Shown: positions 17,041 to 26,407 of the stretch, in pieces | Position numbering within the stretch: position 1 is the stretch's first letter | Layout of the letters: each line of letters begins with the position of its first letter | From: Ruminococcus sp. | GTDB taxonomy: Bacteria; Bacillota; Clostridia; Oscillospirales; Ruminococcaceae | DNA length: 44,115 nucleotides | Assembly: GCA_017622925.1 (NCBI GenBank) | Contig: JAGAQC010000022.1 | Location: 1 to 44,115, forward strand | Reading direction: 5' to 3' | Program-made: the position numbers and the translations under genes | Notes under the pieces: model-generated | What the model saw: the letters and a program-made list of their open reading frames with translations, nothing else | What the model was told of the DNA's origin: nothing | The model's database searches: none

Positions 17041-17718
17041 ATGAATACATCAGTTGTAATTGTGTGCGCAGGCAATTCTACTCGCATGGGCGGCGTAAAC
17101 AAGATACTCATGCCCCTCGGCGATCGGCTCGTTATCGGTCATACTATGCTCGCCTTTGAGCGTTCACCCAGTATCAGGGAGATCATAATAGTCGCCCGTG
17201 AATGCGACATTTCCGCCATAAAAGCCGAAGCGGAGGCGGCAGGCATCACCAAGCTTAAAACATGCACCGCAGGCGGCAGCAGCCGTCAGGAAAGCGTTAT
17301 CAACGGAATGCGCTGTATTTCCAAGGATACCGAGCTTATCGCCGTTCATGACGGAGCAAGACCTCTCGTAAAGCCCGAGCATATCGAAAAAACCGTTAAA
17401 GACGCTTCCGTTTTCGGCGGAGCGACTCTCGGCGTACCTGTAAAAGACACTATCAAGGTCGTTGACGGCGGACTTATTACCGATACTCCGCCGAGAAATA
17501 CGCTTTATATCACTCAGACGCCGCAGATATTCAAGAAAAAAATCTACTTCGAGGGCGTTGACTTTGCCCTTGAACACGGTCTTGATTTTACGGACGACTG
17601 CCAGCTTGCCGAAGCTATCGGCTGCAAGGTCTGCATGACGACGGGCGACTACACAAATATTAAAATTACTACCCCCGAGGATATTAAAATTGCGGAAACT
17701 CTGCTGAACTGCATATAA
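17041..17718 (+). CDS. ispD: 2-C-methyl-D-erythritol 4-phosphate cytidylyltransferase
   Basis: This 225-residue soluble enzyme of the MEP isoprenoid pathway makes CDP-ME from MEP and CTP. The nucleotide-binding opening VVIVCAGNSTRMGGVNK, AVHDGARPLV (about 101-110), TLGVPVKDTIK and ITQTPQIF are all family hallmarks, and the length is standard. AAGGAG lies 7 nt before the ATG. It is followed after 22 bp by ispF; these enzymes catalyse non-adjacent steps of one pathway and are often linked or fused. Confidence 0.95.
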   Translation: MNTSVVIVCAGNSTRMGGVNKILMPLGDRLVIGHTMLAFERSPSIREIIIVARECDISAIKAEAEAAGITKLKTCTAGGSSRQESVINGMRCISKDTELIAVHDGARPLVKPEHIEKTVKDASVFGGATLGVPVKDTIKVVDGGLITDTPPRNTLYITQTPQIFKKKIYFEGVDFALEHGLDFTDDCQLAEAIGCKVCMTTGDYTNIKITTPEDIKIAETLLNCI

Positions 17719-17740
17719 TTAAAAATGAAGGAGTTTTGAT

Positions 17741-18217
17741 ATGTTCAGAATAGGTCACGGTTACGACGTTCATAAGCTGACAGAGGGCAGAAAGCTGATA
17801 CTCGGCGGTGTGGAAATTCCCCATACCGTAGGTCTTTTGGGACATTCCGACGCTGACGTACTGCTTCATGCGATCATGGATTCCATGCTCGGCGCGCTCG
17901 CTCTCGGCGACATTGGCAAGCATTTCCCCGATACGGACGAGGAATACAGGGGCGCAGACAGCATGAAGCTCCTTGAAAGAGTTTCCGCTATATGCCGTGA
18001 GGAGGGATATACTGTCGGAAATATTGATGCGACCGTTATCGCTCAAGCACCCAAGCTTGCTCCTTATATCACGGCTATGCGTGAGAATATCGCTAAAGCC
18101 TGCGGCTGCGAGGTCTCGCAGATAAGCGTGAAAGCCACCACCGAAGAACACCTCGGCTTCACAGGTGAAAAACTCGGTATCTCTGCTCACTCGGTCGCTT
18201 TGATGACCAAAGAATAA
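17741..18217 (+). CDS. ispF: 2-C-methyl-D-erythritol 2,4-cyclodiphosphate synthase
   Basis: This 158-residue enzyme cyclises CDP-ME 2-phosphate in the MEP pathway. [11 protein letters not shown] supplies the metal ligands Asp9 and His11, His43 lies in [12 protein letters not shown], and [11 protein letters not shown] and [11 protein letters not shown] are the usual blocks. It forms a trimer in characterised species. AAGGAG precedes the ATG. A bidirectional terminator separates it from the convergent nifU gene. Confidence 0.96.
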   Translation: MFRIGHGYDVHKLTEGRKLILGGVEIPHTVGLLGHSDADVLLHAIMDSMLGALALGDIGKHFPDTDEEYRGADSMKLLERVSAICREEGYTVGNIDATVIAQAPKLAPYITAMRENIAKACGCEVSQISVKATTEEHLGFTGEKLGISAHSVALMTKE

Positions 18218-18220
18218 TAT

Positions 18221-18262
18221 AAAAATCCCGTCAGAACCAAATTTCTGACGGGATAATTTTTA
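18221..18262. terminator. Bidirectional terminator between ispF and nifU
   Basis: A perfect 12-bp stem (18225-18236 / 18243-18254) has A runs on the left and T runs on the right, so it can serve both convergent genes. It touches the nifU stop codon. Confidence 0.9.
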
Positions 18263-18676
18263 TTCCTCGGGCATGTGAACCTCGCCAACGATAGGCAGAG
18301 GGTCTATTCCCTGACGTGTGTAATAGTCCGAAAGAGCCGAACGCACCGCCTGTTCCGCCAAAACGGAGCAGTGTATCTTTACTGCCGGAAGTCCGTCAAG
18401 AGCTTCGACTACGGCATCGTTTGTAAGCTTCAAAGCGTCGTCTATGGACTTTCCCTTTATAAGCTCAGTCGCCATTGACGATGTTGCGATAGCCGCTCCG
18501 CAGCCGAACGTCTTGAACTTTGCGTCCGTGATAGTTCCGTTGTCTATCTTCAGATACATTTTCATAATATCGCCGCACTTGGCGTTTCCTATCTCGCCCA
18601 CGCCGTCCGCATTTTCAATTTCGCCGACGTTACGGGGATTCGTAAAATGGTCCATTACCTTTTCGCTGTACATCAT
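18260..18676 (-). CDS. nifU: NifU/IscU-type Fe-S cluster scaffold
   Basis: This 138-residue protein is the N-terminal (IscU-like) scaffold domain only. It has the three cluster-ligand cysteines Cys34, Cys59 and Cys103 and Asp36 (AKCGD, FGCGAA, IHCS). It accepts sulfur from the NifS-type desulfurase encoded just upstream and builds [2Fe-2S] clusters. The opening MYSEKVMDHFTNPRNVGEI is typical of the clostridial form. AAGGAG is 11 nt before the first ATG; the second ATG, 3 nt later, is possible. Confidence 0.95.
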   Translation of the reverse strand: MMYSEKVMDHFTNPRNVGEIENADGVGEIGNAKCGDIMKMYLKIDNGTITDAKFKTFGCGAAIATSSMATELIKGKSIDDALKLTNDAVVEALDGLPAVKIHCSVLAEQAVRSALSDYYTRQGIDPLPIVGEVHMPEE

Positions 18677-18712
18677 AATATATCAAACTCCTTCTATTAG
18701 AAAAACTACGCT

Positions 18713-19903
18713 TTATTCGTACTTTTCGCCCTTCATCATCTTTTCCCACACGGGAGACATCGCACGAAGCCGTTCAGCCACTTTCGGAACAGTCTCGATT
18801 ATATAGTCAACATCATCGTCCGTCAAGTCCTCCTCGATAGAAAGACGCAGCGAACCGTGAGCGACCTCATGCTTCAAGCCGATAGCAAGCAGGACGTGGG
18901 ACGGATCGAGCGAACCCGACGTACACGCCGAACCCGACGATGCGCAGATACCGAACATATCCAGCATAAGCAGCAGGGATTCTCCCTCGATACCCTCAAA
19001 GGAAATATTCAGATTTCCCGGCAAACGCTTGTCCCTGTCGCCGTTAAGACGGGTATATGGTATTTTGAGCAGACCGTCTATGATACGGTTTCTCTTTTCG
19101 GTGACTATTGCAGTTTTTTCCGCAATATCTTTACACGCAATCTCTGTTGCCACGCCAAGTCCCACGATAGCGGGAACGTTCTCCGTACCCGCGCGTTTTC
19201 TGCGTTCCTGACCGCCGCCGTGAATAAGATTCGGCAGGACAACGCCCTTTCTCACATACAGCGCGCCGATACCTTTCTGAGCGTGTATCTTGTGACCCGA
19301 AAGCGACAGCATGTCTATCCCCTGACGGTGTACGTCAATTTCAACGTGTCCCACCGCCTGCACCGCATCGGTATGGAAAAGCACCTTTTTTTCCTTGCAT
19401 ATCGCCGCTATTTCGTCTATAGGCTGAATAGTTCCGATCTCGTTGTTTGCGTACATTATCGTAACGAGAGCCGTATCCTCACGTATGGCTTTTCTGACGT
19501 CCTCGGGGTCGATAAGTCCCTTTTCGTTTACGGGAACGTATGTGACCTCAAAGCCGTGTTTTTCAAGATATTCCGTGGTATGGAGTACAGCGTGATGCTC
19601 GATGACCGAAGTTACGATATGCTTTTTGCCTTTCTTTGCAAGCTGCTCGGCAGTACCCTTTATCGCCCAGTTGTCGGACTCTGAGCCGCAGCTTGTGAAA
19701 AAAATCTCAATGGGGTCTGCGCCGATAGCCGCCGCAACTTTTTCACGGGCGTTTTCCACATCTCGCTGGGCGTTTCGTCCAAGCTCATAAATGCTTGAAG
19801 CGTTGCCGTAGGACGTGCGGAAATGGGGGAGCATCGCATTCAATACCTCCTCCGAAACGGCTGTCGTAGCCGCATTGTCCGCATATATAAATCTTTTTTC
19901 CAT
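18713..19903 (-). CDS. nifS: Cysteine desulfurase, NifS/IscS type
   Basis: This 396-residue PLP enzyme takes sulfur from cysteine for cluster assembly. [11 protein letters not shown], the PLP lysine in [12 protein letters not shown] (Lys205) and the active cysteine in [10 protein letters not shown] (Cys327) are present. The frame is open upstream into rnhA, but GGAGG 10 nt before the ATG at 19903 sets the start. It lies between rnhA and nifU, with 36 bp to nifU, so scaffold and sulfur donor are co-expressed. Confidence 0.96.
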   Translation of the reverse strand: MEKRFIYADNAATTAVSEEVLNAMLPHFRTSYGNASSIYELGRNAQRDVENAREKVAAAIGADPIEIFFTSCGSESDNWAIKGTAEQLAKKGKKHIVTSVIEHHAVLHTTEYLEKHGFEVTYVPVNEKGLIDPEDVRKAIREDTALVTIMYANNEIGTIQPIDEIAAICKEKKVLFHTDAVQAVGHVEIDVHRQGIDMLSLSGHKIHAQKGIGALYVRKGVVLPNLIHGGGQERRKRAGTENVPAIVGLGVATEIACKDIAEKTAIVTEKRNRIIDGLLKIPYTRLNGDRDKRLPGNLNISFEGIEGESLLLMLDMFGICASSGSACTSGSLDPSHVLLAIGLKHEVAHGSLRLSIEEDLTDDDVDYIIETVPKVAERLRAMSPVWEKMMKGEKYE

Positions 19904-19919
19904 ATATTTAAAACCTCCG

Positions 19920-20357
19920 TTAACTGAATAGCTCCCTCTGTTCAACAGCAAGGCGGTCGCACCTTTCATTTTCGGGATGACCTGCGTGACCCTTTACCCA
20001 GTTGAATTTTACATCGTGTTTTGCAAGAAGCGGCAGCAGACGTTCCCATAGATCGACGTTCAGAGCAGGTTTTCCGTCCGATTTTTTCCAGCCCTTTTTC
20101 TGCCAGCCGTACACCCAGCCTTTTGTTATGCTGTCAACAACATATTTGCTGTCCGTGGTAAGTATTACGCTGCACGGCTCTTTAAGCGCAGAAAGTCCTG
20201 CTATTACGCCCATAAGCTCCATGCGGTTATTGGTGGTATGAGCTTCTCCGCCGGACAATTCCTTTTCGACCGCGCCGAATCGGAGTATCGTGCCGTATCC
20301 TCCCGGACCGGGATTGCCGCTGCATGCGCCGTCTGAGAATATTTCCACTCTTTTCAT
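19920..20357 (-). CDS. rnhA: Ribonuclease HI
   Basis: This 145-residue enzyme cuts RNA in RNA-DNA hybrids. The acidic metal-binding set is complete: Asp9 ([17 protein letters not shown]), Glu47 (NNRMELMG), Asp69 (TTDSKYV) and Asp134 (NERCDRLA), with His124 in KGHAGHPEN. The length is standard. It is the first gene of rnhA-nifS-nifU and stops 16 bp before the nifS start. GGCGGTGAGG lies immediately before the ATG. Confidence 0.95.
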   Translation of the reverse strand: MKRVEIFSDGACSGNPGPGGYGTILRFGAVEKELSGGEAHTTNNRMELMGVIAGLSALKEPCSVILTTDSKYVVDSITKGWVYGWQKKGWKKSDGKPALNVDLWERLLPLLAKHDVKFNWVKGHAGHPENERCDRLAVEQRELFS

Positions 20358-20389
20358 ACCTCACCGCCTTTTTTTGCTTTTATATTTAT

Positions 20390-20398
20390 ATTATACCA
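20390..20398 (-). promoter_or_regulatory. Extended -10 promoter candidate for rnhA
   Basis: On the minus strand TGGTATAAT lies about 33 bp before the rnhA start. No good -35 box is found at 17 bp, so it may be an extended -10 promoter. Confidence 0.5.
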
Positions 20399-20470
20399 AA
20401 AAATTTTCAAAATAGTGGGAATGTTTACTTTTGGAAACGTCTTTTCAGTTAGCATTATCTTACAGAAAAG

Positions 20471-20513
20471 TCAAAAGGCTGCCGTATCCTTTGACGATTC
20501 GGCAGCCTTTTTA
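20471..20513 (-). terminator. Terminator downstream of the pectate lyase gene
   Basis: The stem AAAAGGCTGCCG (20473-20484) pairs with CGGCAGCCTTTT (20500-20511). It lies beyond repeat C1 when read from the pectate lyase gene, so the repeat would be inside the 3' untranslated region. Confidence 0.75.
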
Positions 20514-20561
20514 TATATGTACGGCATCAGCTTAGAAAATTTTATTTCTTTTTTCTTTCAT

Positions 20562-20750
20562 AGGGAACGCCCTCTCTTGCAGGGCGTTCCCTCTCCAAAA
20601 CCGATTCACGGAATCGGTTTTGGATTCACCCTTTGCGGAGCGCTTAAACGCTATGCAGGGCTTCGCCCCGCACCCCACCAGAGGCGCTGCCTCTGGACTC
20701 CGCCAAAGGGACACCGTCCCTTTGGAATCCCGATATTAGTTCGCTTAAGT
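20562..20750 (+). repeat. Composite hairpin repeat, family C copy 1
   Basis: Cassettes in plus-strand order are AGGGAACGCCCT/AGGGCGTTCCCT; a stem CCAAAACCGATTC/GAATCGGTTTTGG; a GGAGCGCTTAAACGC hairpin; a GCAGGGCTTCGCCCCGC hairpin; CCAGAGGC/GCCTCTGG; and CCAAAGGGAC/GTCCCTTTGG. Read on the minus strand it starts about 18 bp after the pectate lyase stop. Confidence 0.88.
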
Positions 20751-20768
20751 ACATTGAGTTGCGTTAAA

Positions 20769-23291
20769 TTATCTTCTTTTACCGAGTATCTTTCTCAGAG
20801 TTATCATATCGTAAACGTCAATAACGCCGTCTGAGTTTGCATCTCCGCCCGTACCCGAAACAAGGGGTTCTTCGCCGAGGAGGTGCATTGAAAGCTCAAC
20901 AAGGTCGGCAATGGAAATATCGCCGTCCCCGTTGGCATCTCCGGGAATGACCTCGGGAATGTACGGCTGCGCAAATACCGTATAATTCACACACTGATAC
21001 GTCTGACCGTTGCTGCCCAGAGAAATAAGATCGCCCGGGAACGCCGCCCACTTGTATATCACAAAAGTCACATCGTTTGAAATCGTCATGGTCTCGGGCA
21101 TTTTCTCCCAATATTTCAAGAAATCGGGCGTATTCTCAACACGGCTGTCAACCGCCACGTAAAGGTCAATATCGCCGTTTGAAACGAACGTAGCCGCCTC
21201 GCCCGTCGTACCCTTGGCGTCGCATGAGGTCATGAGTATTTCCGCGCCGTTGAGATAATCGGGCAGCTCCGTTATAGTGAAATCACGGTCGCCGAAAACA
21301 GCCGAGCCTACGCCTGCGTTATAGTCTATCCTCCATGAACCGGGGTTCGCCTGATCCGTTACCTTGACATTCGAGAACATCGCTCCATTCATTGGAAGTC
21401 CCTCGCTGCCGAAGATAAAGCTGTCCGCATTGAGCAGATAACCCTCTCCGCCCTTAAATTTGATATACAGATCGTGTACTCCCGTTATCGTGGGAATGCT
21501 GAAAGTCTGCTCCTGATAATCCGAAAATCCGCTTGTACCTCTGAAGCTGACCGATGCCGCAGGTTTACCGTCCATGCTGTCGAGGTAAAGCTCCATGACT
21601 GCGGCATTTCCCGATATTCTGCCGCCGAACGTTCTTGCGCCGTCGCCGAAATCAACTCTCGGATACATTGCATAGTCACCGTTTTCGATAAAACCTATAT
21701 TCTGCCCGCCTGTTGATAAATCCTCAATAACTACGCCGTCATTTACAGAGGTAAGTGATTCGGCTTCGATAGTTTCAAAAGCCGATCTTGCAGGAAATCC
21801 GGGAAATCCCGGAGTTTCAGGCGAAAGAGTTACAACACCTTCAGGGAATGAATTTACAGTAAGGTCATTTATATAATACTCGATATTCATGTAGCCCTGA
21901 CCGCAGTAATCGCCCTTGTAATCAGTCGGGTCGGCAGGATCGAGTCCTCTTGCAAGCTCCCAATCGTCCGCCATTCCGTCGTTGTCCCCGTCTGTTATCT
22001 CCTTTTTGAGGACGGCGGCAGGATATTCGTAGGTCACGCCGCACTTGACCTTGTACTTGTCAAGGTCGGTCATGGCTGCGTCGTATTCGGAAGTTCCCGA
22101 GCATGAGCCTGTGCCGTTTTTCGTTTCGTCTGCGCACTGACGGTCGATAGCGGTACGCTTTTCGGGAGAGATTCCGTTGCCTGCAAAGCTTACTACATGG
22201 TCGAACGAGGCTTCGGCGGACTCCGCTCCCTCGACTGAGGAAAGATTCTCCCCTCCCGAACTGATAGCAAACGGAACGGCGGAATACAGGTCGTCCTTGG
22301 TAATTCCTATAGACGCTTTCACGGAAACTCCCGACCAGTTGTCGTTTGTAATGGCGTGAAGCGTTCCGTCCTTGTTGATAAGTCGGTTGCCTGCGCAGTA
22401 CACCTTGAAATTCTCGGGAGAAGTGCTGCTGTCAACGTACATCCAGTGGTAGCCGCCTGTCGTGGAATTGCCTGCTTTAAGAGTGTTGTTGACGTAATTC
22501 ACATGACCGATAGTGCCGTATGCCGTCTGATAGCCCCAGTCGTAGATGATATTGTTGGTGAAATCGGCGGTATATGTACCCGACACCTTTCCTCGGAAAT
22601 TTCTGGAAACGTTATGGATAATAAGATTGTGGTCAAAGGTCAGCTCGCCCTTGCCCATCATCATACCGAAACCGTGAAGTCCCTTTTTATGACCGCCCCA
22701 TGAATCGGCAGGTCCTATAACGGAATACTGGACGGTGTAGTTCATATTATTTGAGTAAAGTCCCCACTGCTCATCGGTCGTCCAACCCATTGAGCAATGG
22801 TCGATTATGGAATTTGAGCCTTTCGCTCCGCCCCACGCGTCATTTCCCGAGCTGGTAGAAGCGTAAGGTCCGGGGCGTGAGCTTATGTAGCGGCAGATGA
22901 TATTGTCCCCTGCCATACCCATTTTGTAGTTTTTCAAAGTGATGCCCGAGCCGCCCGGAGCTGTCTGTCCTGCAATGGTAATATTGCCCTGACATAAGAT
23001 ATTGCTTTTAAGCTCGATAGTTCCGCTTACATCGAAAACTACGATACGTCCCGATTTGCTCACGGCGTCACGGAAAGAACCTGCGCCGCTGTCGTTGAGA
23101 TTGGTAACGTGGTAGACCTCGCCGCCCCGTCCGCCTGTGGCGTATTTTCCGCCGCCCACAGCTCCCGGGAACGCCAAAATATTTCCTGCCGCTTCTGCTG
23201 TTTGCGGCATAGGTAAAACGCCCGAGGCTCCCGAAATAATTATAGTTAAAGCGGCAAGAGCCGAAGATAATCGCCTGAAAGCCTTTTTCAT
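20769..23291 (-). CDS. Secreted PL1-like pectate lyase with CBM and dockerin
   Basis: This 840-residue protein has a signal peptide (1 to about 35) and a right-handed beta-helix pectate lyase region of the PL1 type (about 37-430; AFPGAVGGGKYATGGRGG, IIDHCSMGW, HNVSRNFRGK). A calcium-type segment TDGDNDGMADDWE (433-445), a CBM6/35-like module (about 505-628), an unrecognised beta domain (about 638-775) and a C-terminal type I dockerin (784-840, two DxNxDG-type loops) follow. It should cleave pectin in the cell wall and dock to a cohesin scaffold. Upstream in-frame starts are rejected because AGGAGG lies 8 nt before the ATG at 23291. Repeat C1 follows its stop. Confidence 0.9.
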   Translation of the reverse strand: MKKAFRRLSSALAALTIIISGASGVLPMPQTAEAAGNILAFPGAVGGGKYATGGRGGEVYHVTNLNDSGAGSFRDAVSKSGRIVVFDVSGTIELKSNILCQGNITIAGQTAPGGSGITLKNYKMGMAGDNIICRYISSRPGPYASTSSGNDAWGGAKGSNSIIDHCSMGWTTDEQWGLYSNNMNYTVQYSVIGPADSWGGHKKGLHGFGMMMGKGELTFDHNLIIHNVSRNFRGKVSGTYTADFTNNIIYDWGYQTAYGTIGHVNYVNNTLKAGNSTTGGYHWMYVDSSTSPENFKVYCAGNRLINKDGTLHAITNDNWSGVSVKASIGITKDDLYSAVPFAISSGGENLSSVEGAESAEASFDHVVSFAGNGISPEKRTAIDRQCADETKNGTGSCSGTSEYDAAMTDLDKYKVKCGVTYEYPAAVLKKEITDGDNDGMADDWELARGLDPADPTDYKGDYCGQGYMNIEYYINDLTVNSFPEGVVTLSPETPGFPGFPARSAFETIEAESLTSVNDGVVIEDLSTGGQNIGFIENGDYAMYPRVDFGDGARTFGGRISGNAAVMELYLDSMDGKPAASVSFRGTSGFSDYQEQTFSIPTITGVHDLYIKFKGGEGYLLNADSFIFGSEGLPMNGAMFSNVKVTDQANPGSWRIDYNAGVGSAVFGDRDFTITELPDYLNGAEILMTSCDAKGTTGEAATFVSNGDIDLYVAVDSRVENTPDFLKYWEKMPETMTISNDVTFVIYKWAAFPGDLISLGSNGQTYQCVNYTVFAQPYIPEVIPGDANGDGDISIADLVELSMHLLGEEPLVSGTGGDANSDGVIDVYDMITLRKILGKRR

Positions 23292-23376
23292 ATAAAATTC
23301 CTCCTGTATCTCAGTTTTATTTGCAAATAGTATCATGTTATAAATTAGCACATTTGGCACAAATCACAAAAGCTGA

Positions 23377-23440
23377 TAGCCTTTAGCTGTTAGCTTAACG
23401 AACACCTTAGCTAAAGGCTAATGGCTAATGGCTAATGGCT
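23377..23440. repeat. Inverted repeat and 7-bp tandem repeat upstream of the pectate lyase gene
   Basis: TAGCCTTTAGCT (23377-23388) and AGCTAAAGGCTA (23409-23420) form a perfect 12-bp inverted repeat. It runs into a tandem GGCTAAT repeat, three full copies and four more bases (23416-23440). It lies between the SpoIID-like stop and the pectate lyase start and may be a regulatory site, a terminator-like hairpin, or slipped sequence. No clear promoter was found in 23292-23569. Confidence 0.6.
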
Positions 23441-23569
23441 TCATTGTGCAATTTGCTGTATAATGCTCATTTATAGTTCATAATTAATTATACATGATTT
23501 TTTACAAAAAAACAATACAAAATAACGCTTTTTTATAAATTTATCGGGATTATTTTATGAAAAAAGCTC

Positions 23570-24583
23570 TTAACTCACTCCGACTATCTCCGCTTTGCTG
23601 TAATAGTGTTCGAGGATCTCACGCCACGTACTGCCCTGCTGTGCCATGTAATTCGCTCCGTACTGCGACATTCCCACGCCGTGACCGTATCCCCTTGTGG
23701 TGAAAATTATCTTGCCGTCCTTACAGCTTACCGTGAAATCCGCCGAACGAAGTCCGAACGTTTCACGTATTTCGCCGCCCGTCACCTCTATTCCCCCTGC
23801 TTCTGCCGTAAGAACCGTTCCCGAGGGGGATTTTTTCTTTATAACGAGCCATTTTTCGGGGTCTTCTTCCAACTTTATGCCCTCGAACACCCTTTCAAGC
23901 CTTGTTTTGACAAACTGCTCGTCTATCTCAGTTTCCTCGATATAACCCGGAGCTTCCATGTCCGCTTCGCTGTCCGTAGGAACAAGATATTCCACAGCCG
24001 CGCCCCACACGTTTTCTGCGCTTTCCGTCTTGCCCGAGGACATCGAATGAAATGCCGCGATTATCGGCTCGTCCTCGTATACCATTATATACGGCAGTAC
24101 CTCGTCAACAGCGGCGGCTATCTTCTTATAGTGAATATCGTAGTTCTCCCCGAAATAATGATGTATCATTTCGTTGGTGAAAAATCCCTGATACTTGTTT
24201 GGGTCGTCCGAAAAATCGGCGTTTCCCAACGCGGGGTCGGGGGACTTCTTCTGTATCTCACGCTGTCTTTCCGCATACGTATGAGCTGCGACCGCCTGCG
24301 CTTTCAGAGCCTCCTCCTCAAATGAAGCAGGCATTTCCGCTGCGACCGCTCCTATAACGTAATCTCTCACGCTTACTTCGCTGACTACCCCCGACGAGCA
24401 GTTCAGCACCCTGTACGATCCTGCGGCGGAAGTTTCGTCGTCCTCCTCCTCGAAAATATATTCCTTGACGGCTATTTCATCTGATTTTGCCGAAGCCTTA
24501 CCCGTTTTTCCGATAGCAGTCGGAACTGCCGGTATGACCGCCGACAACGCCAAAAATATCATCACAGTTAAAACTTTTTTCAT
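23570..24583 (-). CDS. SpoIID/LytB-domain protein
   Basis: This 337-residue protein has a signal peptide or N-terminal anchor (1 to about 22). The SpoIID core follows: AVAAEMPASFEEEALKAQAV, AAHTYAERQ, AFHSMSSGKTESAENVWG, and near the end TRGYGHGVGMSQYGANYMA. In spore formers SpoIID is a lytic transglycosylase for peptidoglycan during engulfment; related proteins occur in non-sporing Clostridia and may remodel the wall. No other sporulation gene is in the window, so a sporulation role cannot be claimed. Its length is normal. AAAGGAAG lies before the ATG. Confidence 0.88.
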   Translation of the reverse strand: MKKVLTVMIFLALSAVIPAVPTAIGKTGKASAKSDEIAVKEYIFEEEDDETSAAGSYRVLNCSSGVVSEVSVRDYVIGAVAAEMPASFEEEALKAQAVAAHTYAERQREIQKKSPDPALGNADFSDDPNKYQGFFTNEMIHHYFGENYDIHYKKIAAAVDEVLPYIMVYEDEPIIAAFHSMSSGKTESAENVWGAAVEYLVPTDSEADMEAPGYIEETEIDEQFVKTRLERVFEGIKLEEDPEKWLVIKKKSPSGTVLTAEAGGIEVTGGEIRETFGLRSADFTVSCKDGKIIFTTRGYGHGVGMSQYGANYMAQQGSTWREILEHYYSKAEIVGVS

Positions 24584-24688
24584 AATATCTTCCTTTCATT
24601 GTACTGTCAACTGTTTGAGCAGGGGGACAATGTAAGTAACTTAAAAAATTATTTTTTTGTAGTGACACGGCGTGCCGTGTTCTTAATA

Positions 24689-24877
24689 AGGGAACGCCCT
24701 CTCTTGCAGGGCGTTCCCTCTCCAAAACCGATTCATGGAATCGGTTTTGGATTCACCCTTTGCGGAGCGCTTAAACGCTATGCAGGGCTTCGCCCCGCAC
24801 CCCACCAGAGGCGCTGCCTCTGGACTCCGCCAAAGGGACACCGTCCCTTTGGAATCCCGATGTTAGTTCGCTGAAGT
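24689..24877 (+). repeat. Composite hairpin repeat, family C copy 2
   Basis: It is almost identical to C1 (the loop of the variable stem is ATG instead of ACG). It is preceded by a palindrome ACACGGC-GT-GCCGTGT at 24665-24680. This is the only C copy not placed after a stop codon: it lies in the divergent region between the SpoIID-like and citrate synthase genes, upstream of the promoter at 24973. Confidence 0.88.
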
Positions 24878-24972
24878 TACGGACATTGCTTTGGAATCTC
24901 CCCTTACAGCAATTTTAATTAATAATTTCACCGCCCTGTCACAAATCTTACACATTTATCACAGAAAAGCGA

Positions 24973-25001
24973 TTGACACAGAACATATAATGATGTATAA
25001 T
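24973..25001 (+). promoter_or_regulatory. SigA promoter of the citrate synthase operon
   Basis: TTGACA (24973-24978), a 17-bp spacer and TATAAT (24996-25001): a perfect consensus match. The leader is short, about 26 nt before the start at 25034. Confidence 0.9.
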
Positions 25002-25033
25002 TAATATGTATATTTATTTTAGGAGTGATTTAT

Positions 25034-26407
25034 ATGCCGTCATTTAGTTCAGGTACCAATATAAAAAATTTATGCAGAGAGATGTCCGAAAATTCCATTA
25101 TCGACCCTGCTCTCTACCAAAAATATCACGTTAAAAGAGGTCTGAGAAAAAGTGACGGAACAGGCGTTGTTGCCGGTATTACCAAGATTTGCAACGTTCA
25201 CGGATATGTCATAAACGAGGGCGAAGTCGAGCCTATCCCCGGTCAGCTCATCTACAGAGGCTACAATATCAACGATCTCGTTCAGAACGTTGAGGAAGAA
25301 GACCGCTTCGGCTTTGAGGAGACTGTCTATCTCCTGCTTTTCGGCAAGCTCCCTACAAAAAAGGAGCTTGACAATTTCTGCACCCTCCTCTCCCTCAGCC
25401 GTGAGCTTCCAAACGGATTCGTTGAGGATATGATACTTAAAGCTCCCTCCAAAAATATAATGAATAAGCTCTCACGTTCCGTTCTTGCCCTGTATTCCTA
25501 CGACGAGGAGTGCGAGAACAAGTCCCTTGAAAACGAAATGAGAACTGCTGTAAGCCTTATCGCCAAGCTCCCCGTTATCATGTCAAACGCCTATCAGGTC
25601 AAACGGCGTGTTTTCGACAACCAAAGCATGATAATGCACCCGATCAACTACGAGGAAAACACGGCGCAGTCCATTCTCTCGCTGCTCCGCCCAGACAGAA
25701 AGTATACCAAGGACGAAGCGCAGATGCTCGACCGCCTGCTTATGCTTCAGGCGGAACACGGCGGCGGCAATAACTCGACATTTACATGCCGTGTGCTTAC
25801 TTCATCAGGCACAGACCCGTATTCGGCGTATTCCTCCGCTATATGCGCCCTTAAAGGTCCTCGTCACGGCGGCGCAAATATTCAGGTCATAAATATGCTT
25901 GACAACTTCAAGGCGAATATCAAAAACTGGGAGGACGAATCCGAAGTCGCCGACTACATGAGAAAGACTATCCGCAAGGAGACCAATGACAGATCGGGAC
26001 TTATCTACGGCATGGGTCATGCGGTATACACCGTTTCCGACCCACGCGCGGTAATTCTCAAAAAGAAAGCCTTTGAGCTTGCAAAGGGCAGAGAGATCGA
26101 AGCGGAATTCAGACTTCTTGAAACTATCGAGCGGCTCACTCCCGAAATTTTTAAGGAGATCAAGGGCAGCGACAAGGCAATGTGCGCAAACGTTGACATG
26201 TATTCGGGACTTGTTTACCGTATGCTCGGCATTCCCGACGAGCTTTTCACGCCCCTTTTCGCCGTTGCAAGAATGGCAGGCTGGGCGGCTCACCGTATGG
26301 AAGAAGTCCTTACGGGAAACCGTATAATCCGCCCTGCGTACAAATCCATTGCCAAGGAGCTTGAATACGTTAAGCTTGCGGACAGAACTGCTTCGGAGAA
26401 TGAATAA
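25034..26407 (+). CDS. gltA: Citrate synthase
   Basis: This 457-residue enzyme joins oxaloacetate and acetyl-CoA. The blocks GQLIYRGYNI, HGGGNNSTFTCRVLTSSGTD, CALKGPRHGGAN and GMGHAVYTVSDPRA contain the catalytic histidines and the aspartate region of the Si-type enzyme. In an anaerobe it probably feeds glutamate synthesis through a partial cycle. A GTG at 25025 overlaps AGGAG, so the ATG at 25034 is used. The next gene starts inside its last codons. No other citric-acid-cycle gene is adjacent; instead a lipoprotein and a two-component system follow. Confidence 0.95.
   Translation: MPSFSSGTNIKNLCREMSENSIIDPALYQKYHVKRGLRKSDGTGVVAGITKICNVHGYVINEGEVEPIPGQLIYRGYNINDLVQNVEEEDRFGFEETVYLLLFGKLPTKKELDNFCTLLSLSRELPNGFVEDMILKAPSKNIMNKLSRSVLALYSYDEECENKSLENEMRTAVSLIAKLPVIMSNAYQVKRRVFDNQSMIMHPINYEENTAQSILSLLRPDRKYTKDEAQMLDRLLMLQAEHGGGNNSTFTCRVLTSSGTDPYSAYSSAICALKGPRHGGANIQVINMLDNFKANIKNWEDESEVADYMRKTIRKETNDRSGLIYGMGHAVYTVSDPRAVILKKKAFELAKGREIEAEFRLLETIERLTPEIFKEIKGSDKAMCANVDMYSGLVYRMLGIPDELFTPLFAVARMAGWAAHRMEEVLTGNRIIRPAYKSIAKELEYVKLADRTASENE

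Noticed and set aside
20532-20714. Similar short open frames in the C repeats (also near 24599, 33356 and 36919)
   Set aside because: They encode the same peptides only because the DNA repeat is the same; hairpins cover the whole region, no ribosome sites precede them and the frames break in other copies.
23416-23440. Possible CRISPR-like array
   Set aside because: The repeat unit is only 7 bp with no spacers.
23570-24583. Sporulation locus
   Set aside because: Only a SpoIID-like gene is present; no neighbouring sporulation gene supports it, and such proteins also occur in non-sporing Clostridia.
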